This document shows positions 6,117 to 8,062 of a DNA stretch of 8,062 nucleotides, piece by piece. The translations under genes and the position numbers were made by a program. How positions within the stretch are numbered: the first letter of the stretch is position 1; every line of letters begins with the position of its first letter. The notes under the pieces are model-generated. The model worked only from the letters and a program-made list of their open reading frames with translations, was not told the DNA's origin and ran no database searches. This DNA is from an uncultured Eubacteriaceae bacterium (GTDB lineage: Bacteria > Bacillota > Clostridia > Lachnospirales > Lachnospiraceae): positions 1 through 8,062 of the forward strand of contig CAMEUH010000107.1 of NCBI GenBank assembly GCA_945938055.1. The letters run 5' to 3'.

Positions 6117-6488
6117 ATGAGAGAAAAAATTGCGCGTTTCATGTATGGAAGATACGGCGTTGACCAGTTTTCGAAATTTATCATGGGAGCGGTCATGGTT
6201 CTCATGATACTGAATCTGTTCTTTCGAACACCGGTTATTACATTACTTTTATGGGCTGGGATTATTTTTGTATATTACAGAATGTTCTCCAAAAATCATG
6301 CAAGATGCATCGCACAGAATCAGTGGTATCTGGCACAGGTGAGGAAACTTGGCTGTTATAAGGACATCCGCACACATCACATTTATACCTGTAAGTCCTG
6401 CAGACAGAAAATCCGGATTCCAAGGGGAAAAGGAAAAATCATGATTCGGTGTCCAAGATGCGGATATGAATTTGTAAAGAGGAGTTAA
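6117..6488 (+). CDS. Small two-TM zinc-ribbon membrane protein
   Basis: The 123-aa product has a basic N-terminal stretch, two hydrophobic helices at about 20-36 and 39-55 with a short turn (RTP), then a basic linker and a C-terminal zinc ribbon. The ribbon is C92-x2-C95 and C112-x2-C115 with 16 residues between pairs, enough to hold one Zn ion. The likely topology is a hairpin with both ends, including the ribbon, in the cytoplasm, since both flanks are positively charged. I do not know its function; similar small proteins are annotated only by the ribbon. GGAGG (6105-6109) is 7 nt from the ATG at 6117; ATGs at 6114 and 6099 are less well placed, and 6099 lies upstream of the GGAGG. It is the first gene of a compact operon: the next gene starts one base after its stop, and GGAG (6481-6484) for that gene lies in its last codons. 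Confidence 0.85.
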   Translation: MREKIARFMYGRYGVDQFSKFIMGAVMVLMILNLFFRTPVITLLLWAGIIFVYYRMFSKNHARCIAQNQWYLAQVRKLGCYKDIRTHHIYTCKSCRQKIRIPRGKGKIMIRCPRCGYEFVKRS

Positions 6489-6489
6489 C

Positions 6490-7329
6490 ATGTTTGGATA
6501 TATTGTGGTAAATAAGCCGGAATTGAAAATGAAGGAATTTGATGAATACAGGGAATATTACTGTGGATTGTGCCACAGCCTGAAGCAAAAACATGGAATC
6601 AGAAGCCAGCTGTGCCTGAACTATGATTATGTTTTTCTGATTCTTCTGCTTACGGGGCTTTATGAGCCGGAGGAAAAGACGAGCCGGAAAAGATGCATGA
6701 TTCATCCGTTAATGAGCAGAGAAATGCGCCAGAATAAGTTTACGGAATATGTTTCGGACATGGGAATTGTGCTTGCAAGGCTCAAATGCATGGATGACTG
6801 GGCAGATGAAAAGAAGCTGACAAGTCGGACATATGGTGCGCTTTTAAAGAAAGAATATGAAAAAATGCAGAAAAAATACCCGGAAAAAGTGGAAATCATT
6901 GAGCAGAGTCTTATGAACATTAAAAAGGCAGAAGACGCAGGAGAAAATAATATTGATGTTATTTCCGGCTATTTTGGAAAGGCATTTGAAGAAGTCTGTG
7001 CGGTGTACTGTGACGAATGGGAGGTTCCTTTAAGAAAAATCGGTTTTTATCTTGGCAAATTTATTTACATCATGGATGCTTATGATGATTTGGAAAAGGA
7101 TATCCGGGAAAATCAGTATAATCCATTTAAAGAAAAAAAGGATGAGCCGGGCTTTGAGGAATATGTTCATCAGATTCTGACCATCAATGCAGCGGAATGT
7201 GCACGTGAATTTGAAAAACTGCCGATTATCAATGAGGTGGAAATCTTAAGAAATATTATTTATTCCGGTATCTGGAGCAGATTTTCCAAGATAGCAAACA
7301 GGAGGATAACCGATGAAAAATCCGTATGA
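6490..7329 (+). CDS. DUF5685-family helical protein
   Basis: The N-terminus MFGYIVVNKPELKMKEFDEYREYYCGLC is typical of DUF5685, an uncharacterised Gram-positive family, as I recall it. The 279 residues look almost wholly helical and mainly soluble, with one hydrophobic stretch (46-57). Two acidic motifs stand out: DDWAD (102-106), which is a DDxxD, and DAYDDLEKDIRENQYNP (196-212). Their spacing and form recall the paired Asp motifs that bind Mg-diphosphate in class I isoprenoid synthases, especially squalene/phytoene synthases with a D-x2-E-D...Y-x-P second motif. C25-x2-C28 plus C69-x2-H72 could bind a metal. Both readings are inference. GGAG is 5 nt upstream of the ATG; the 3' end overlaps the J-domain gene by 17 bases, so the two are probably translationally coupled. 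No function is assigned. Confidence 0.88.
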   Translation: MFGYIVVNKPELKMKEFDEYREYYCGLCHSLKQKHGIRSQLCLNYDYVFLILLLTGLYEPEEKTSRKRCMIHPLMSREMRQNKFTEYVSDMGIVLARLKCMDDWADEKKLTSRTYGALLKKEYEKMQKKYPEKVEIIEQSLMNIKKAEDAGENNIDVISGYFGKAFEEVCAVYCDEWEVPLRKIGFYLGKFIYIMDAYDDLEKDIRENQYNPFKEKKDEPGFEEYVHQILTINAAECAREFEKLPIINEVEILRNIIYSGIWSRFSKIANRRITDEKSV

Positions 7330-7987
7330 GGTACTTGGAGTATCGCCCAATGCCACTGATGAAGAAATAAAGAAAGCATATCGTAAATTAAGCCGGATAT
7401 ATCATCCGGATGCCAATATCAATAATCCCAATAAGGAACAGGCAGAAGAAAAATTCAAAGAAGTCCAGCAGGCTTATGATGCCATCATGAACAAAAAGGC
7501 TGGAAGCGAGTATGGACCATATGGCAGTTCCGGATTTGGCGGCGGCGGATTTGGCTCCGGATTTGGCTCCGGATTTTATGGTTCCGGATTTGGACAGACG
7601 GGTCAGGGAAGTTCTGCCGGTGGATTTCAAGGTGGAGAGGAAGCCTCTCTCTATGTGGCTGCGGCAAATTTCATCCGGAATGGACGTTATGCAGAAGCAC
7701 AGCGTGTTCTGTCGGATATTAAGCTGCGGGATGGCAAATGGTATTATCTGAGTGCCATTGCAATGGCAGGAAGCGGTAATATGGCAACGGCTCTGGAACA
7801 TGCGCGGACTGCAATGGAAATGGAGCCGGATAATGCAGAATACCGTCAGCTTTATGCACAGTTATCCAGCACGGGGGACTGGTACACCACACGGGGCGGA
7901 TTTTATGGACAGCCGGTGGCTGGCCCGGGTAGTGTTTGTCTGGAATTGTGCCTGGCGAATTTGTTTTGTAATTTGTGGTGCTGTTAG
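7313..7987 (+). CDS. J-domain (DnaJ-like) protein with Gly/Phe linker, TPR-like region and Cys-rich tail
   Basis: Residues 3-60 are a J domain: NPYEVLGVSPNATDEEIKKAYRKL then the HPD motif (31-33) that stimulates Hsp70 ATPase, and FKEVQQAYDAI. It should partner DnaK, but it is not DnaJ itself, because the CxxCxGxG zinc domain and C-terminal substrate domains are absent. Residues 70-108 are a Gly/Phe/Ser linker. Residues 110-185 resemble one or two tetratricopeptide repeats (NFIRNGRYAEAQRVLSDI; GNMATALEHARTAMEMEPDNAEYRQL). The last 16 residues hold five Cys (209, 213, 219, 223, 224) among hydrophobics, possibly a membrane or metal anchor. The length is 224 aa. GGAGG (7301-7305) is 7 nt from the ATG. 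It overlaps the DUF5685 gene by 17 bases, and the next start is one base past its stop. Client proteins are unknown; its operon neighbours are candidates. Confidence 0.9.
   Translation: MKNPYEVLGVSPNATDEEIKKAYRKLSRIYHPDANINNPNKEQAEEKFKEVQQAYDAIMNKKAGSEYGPYGSSGFGGGGFGSGFGSGFYGSGFGQTGQGSSAGGFQGGEEASLYVAAANFIRNGRYAEAQRVLSDIKLRDGKWYYLSAIAMAGSGNMATALEHARTAMEMEPDNAEYRQLYAQLSSTGDWYTTRGGFYGQPVAGPGSVCLELCLANLFCNLWCC
7529..7593 (+). repeat. Short in-frame repeats encoding the Ser-Gly-Phe-Gly linker
   Basis: TCCGGATTTGG recurs at 7529, 7556 and 7583, with a TCCGGATTT at 7568; the copies at 7556 and 7568 are exact 12-bp neighbours over their first nine bases. All are in frame and encode SGFG units of the J-protein linker. 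Such repeats can gain or lose units by slippage without shifting the frame. Confidence 0.7.
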
Positions 7988-7988
7988 G

Positions 7989-8062
7989 ATGAACAATACA
8001 GTTAATTATCGACCAGTGACGAGACCGCTTGCAATTATTCACAAATTTATGGTTATTTGGGG
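7989..8062 (+). CDS. Start of a further operon gene, cut by the right edge
   Basis: An ATG one base after the J-domain gene's stop opens a frame that stays open to the window end, giving 24 residues (MNNTVNYRPVTRPL then AIIHKFMVIW). The basic, then hydrophobic, run suggests the first membrane helix of a membrane protein, but too little is visible to name a family. The ribosome binding site is weak (GGTG at 7977-7980, 8 nt away), so translation probably relies on coupling to the gene before it. Confidence 0.6.
   Translation, partial: MNNTVNYRPVTRPLAIIHKFMVIW

Noticed and set aside
7900..7987. Frameshift creating the Cys-rich tail of the J-domain protein
   Set aside because: The frame ends one base before the next start with a normal operon spacing, and hydrophobic Cys-rich tails fit my recollection of related J-proteins, so I see no sign of a sequencing or mutational shift.

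Overview
The window looks like chromosomal housekeeping DNA from a low-to-moderate GC Gram-positive anaerobe of the Clostridia, most likely a gut Lachnospiraceae relative. The case rests on strong GGAGG-type ribosome binding sites, sigma-A promoters, a Rex redox repressor, a Bacillus-type MazF/NdoA, a TepA-type ClpP-fold protease and a DUF5685 protein followed by a J-domain protein. This is inferred from family content, not from a database search. All genes I accept lie on the + strand. I see no RNA gene, CRISPR array, insertion sequence or phage gene.

Region 1 (1-537) is the 3' end of a cobalamin-dependent methionine synthase, cut by the left edge and ending with its B12-binding domain. Region 2 (541-1929) starts with a textbook sigma-A promoter (TTGACA, 17 bp, TATAAT) set in repeated sequence. 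It drives rex and an unrecognised coiled-coil gene that starts on the last base of the rex stop codon, and it closes with a clear intrinsic terminator. Region 3 (1982-3884) carries nnrDE, the bifunctional NAD(P)HX repair enzyme, then a mazF/ndoA toxin gene with no antitoxin gene beside it. Region 4 (3881-5325) is a CNNM/CBS/CorC-HlyC membrane protein with its own extended -10 promoter and a strong terminator.

Region 5 (5359-6012) is tepA, a ClpP-fold serine protease with all three catalytic residues visible. Region 6 (6055 to the right edge) is a tight operon. It encodes a small two-TM zinc-ribbon protein, a DUF5685 helical protein with paired Asp motifs and Cys pairs, a J-domain/TPR protein with a Cys-rich tail, and the start of another gene. 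Tandem 11-bp repeats lie in its promoter region.

Rex (NADH/NAD sensing) and NnrDE (repair of damaged NAD(P)H) share a nicotinamide theme, but the terminator between them argues for separate transcription. The least understood and most interesting part is the final operon: a J-domain co-chaperone, a zinc-ribbon membrane protein and a DUF5685 protein with isoprenoid-synthase-like Asp motifs, apparently co-translated. The orphan toxin gene and the CNNM protein lacking usual ion-site residues are the next most notable.
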